Below are positions 4,879 through 5,059 of a DNA stretch of 5,059 bases, piece after piece; position 1 is the stretch's first letter; each line of letters starts with the position of its first letter. The notes beneath the pieces are model-generated. The model ran no database searches. It saw nothing but the letters and a program-made list of their open reading frames with translations, and was not told the origin of the DNA. A program made the position numbers and the translations under genes. The stretch lies in the NCBI GenBank assembly GCA_050299335.1, contig JBNKVT010000026.1, forward strand, positions 1 to 5,059, in the 5' to 3' direction. Source of the DNA: JBNKVT01 sp050299335 (GTDB taxonomy: Bacteria; Pseudomonadota; Alphaproteobacteria; Rhodobacterales; Rhodobacteraceae).

Positions 4879-5059
4879 TTAGCCGCCGATCTTTGCTTTG
4901 CGGGCCTCGATCACCGAGATGTAGGCGTCGTGTGTGATCGGATCGAAGCCGAGAGTATCGCCCGCCGCCACGCCATAGGCGCAGTCCGGATCGGTCTCGT
5001 AAAGGTTGTCGACCAGCGTGGTCATCTTTTCCTTCACATCGGCGGGCAGCGTCTTGCGG
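4879..5059 (-). CDS. phnD: PhnD, periplasmic phosphonate-binding protein (C-terminal 59 residues only)
   Basis: The open frame enters from the right edge and ends at the TAA at 4881-4879. The visible C-terminus contains LPADVKEKMTTLVDNLYETD, then CAYGVAAGDTLGFDPITHDA, and YISVIEARKAKIGG at the end. The G-F-x-P-I-T-H-D-x-Y-x-x-VIEARK pattern is the characteristic end of PhnD-type solute-binding proteins. By family knowledge PhnD is exported, binds phosphonates in the periplasm and delivers them to the PhnE permease. The signal peptide and most of the ligand pocket are outside the window. Position directly ahead of two phnE genes supports the call. A phnC ATPase gene is expected further right but cannot be seen. 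Confidence 0.92.
   Translation of the reverse strand, partial: RKTLPADVKEKMTTLVDNLYETDPDCAYGVAAGDTLGFDPITHDAYISVIEARKAKIGG

Overview
The window is high in GC, densely packed and almost entirely coding. It reads as the regulatory and transport centre of a phosphonate-utilisation (C-P lyase, phn) locus from an alphaproteobacterium. The gene order, the long form of the second PhnE, the hexapeptide-type transferase and the short-chain dehydrogenase beside the transporter all resemble Rhodobacteraceae (marine roseobacter/Rhodobacter type) phn loci. The taxonomic guess comes from remembered family context, not from a search. No mobile element, tRNA, rRNA or CRISPR array was found, and no stretch of 300 bases lacks a gene.

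Layout from right to left. On the minus strand a transport operon enters from the right edge. It holds the end of phnD (periplasmic phosphonate-binding protein), a 94-base gap with three perfect stem-loops, then phnE1, phnE2, an SDR-family oxidoreductase and a hexapeptide-repeat acyltransferase. The last four overlap by 4, 4 and 1 bases, so they are probably translationally coupled. An ATPase gene (phnC) is expected beyond the right edge but is not visible. Next, on the plus strand, comes phnF, a GntR/HutC-type regulator. Its TAG stop overlaps the transferase's TAG stop by four bases, tail to tail. To the left of phnF, and divergent from it across 75 bases rich in repeats, a second minus-strand operon starts with phnG and the first 34 codons of phnH. 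This is the beginning of the C-P lyase core gene set.

How the parts fit together. PhnD captures phosphonates in the periplasm, and the two PhnE permeases (with an ATPase outside the window) import them. PhnG and PhnH belong to the C-P lyase core complex that couples the phosphonate to a nucleotide triphosphate before the C-P bond is cleaved. The transferase may acetylate aminophosphonate substrates or intermediates. The SDR has no assigned role. PhnF sits where it can control phnG and itself from the shared intergenic region.

Most interesting points: a stem-loop followed by a seven-T run lies directly in front of the phnE1 ribosome-binding site, and could set the phnD:phnE ratio; the divergent phnG/phnF region carries clustered CTAGACA-like direct repeats and a perfect inverted repeat; PhnE2 carries a periplasmic insertion of roughly 190 residues; and an SDR of unknown substrate is built into the transport operon.
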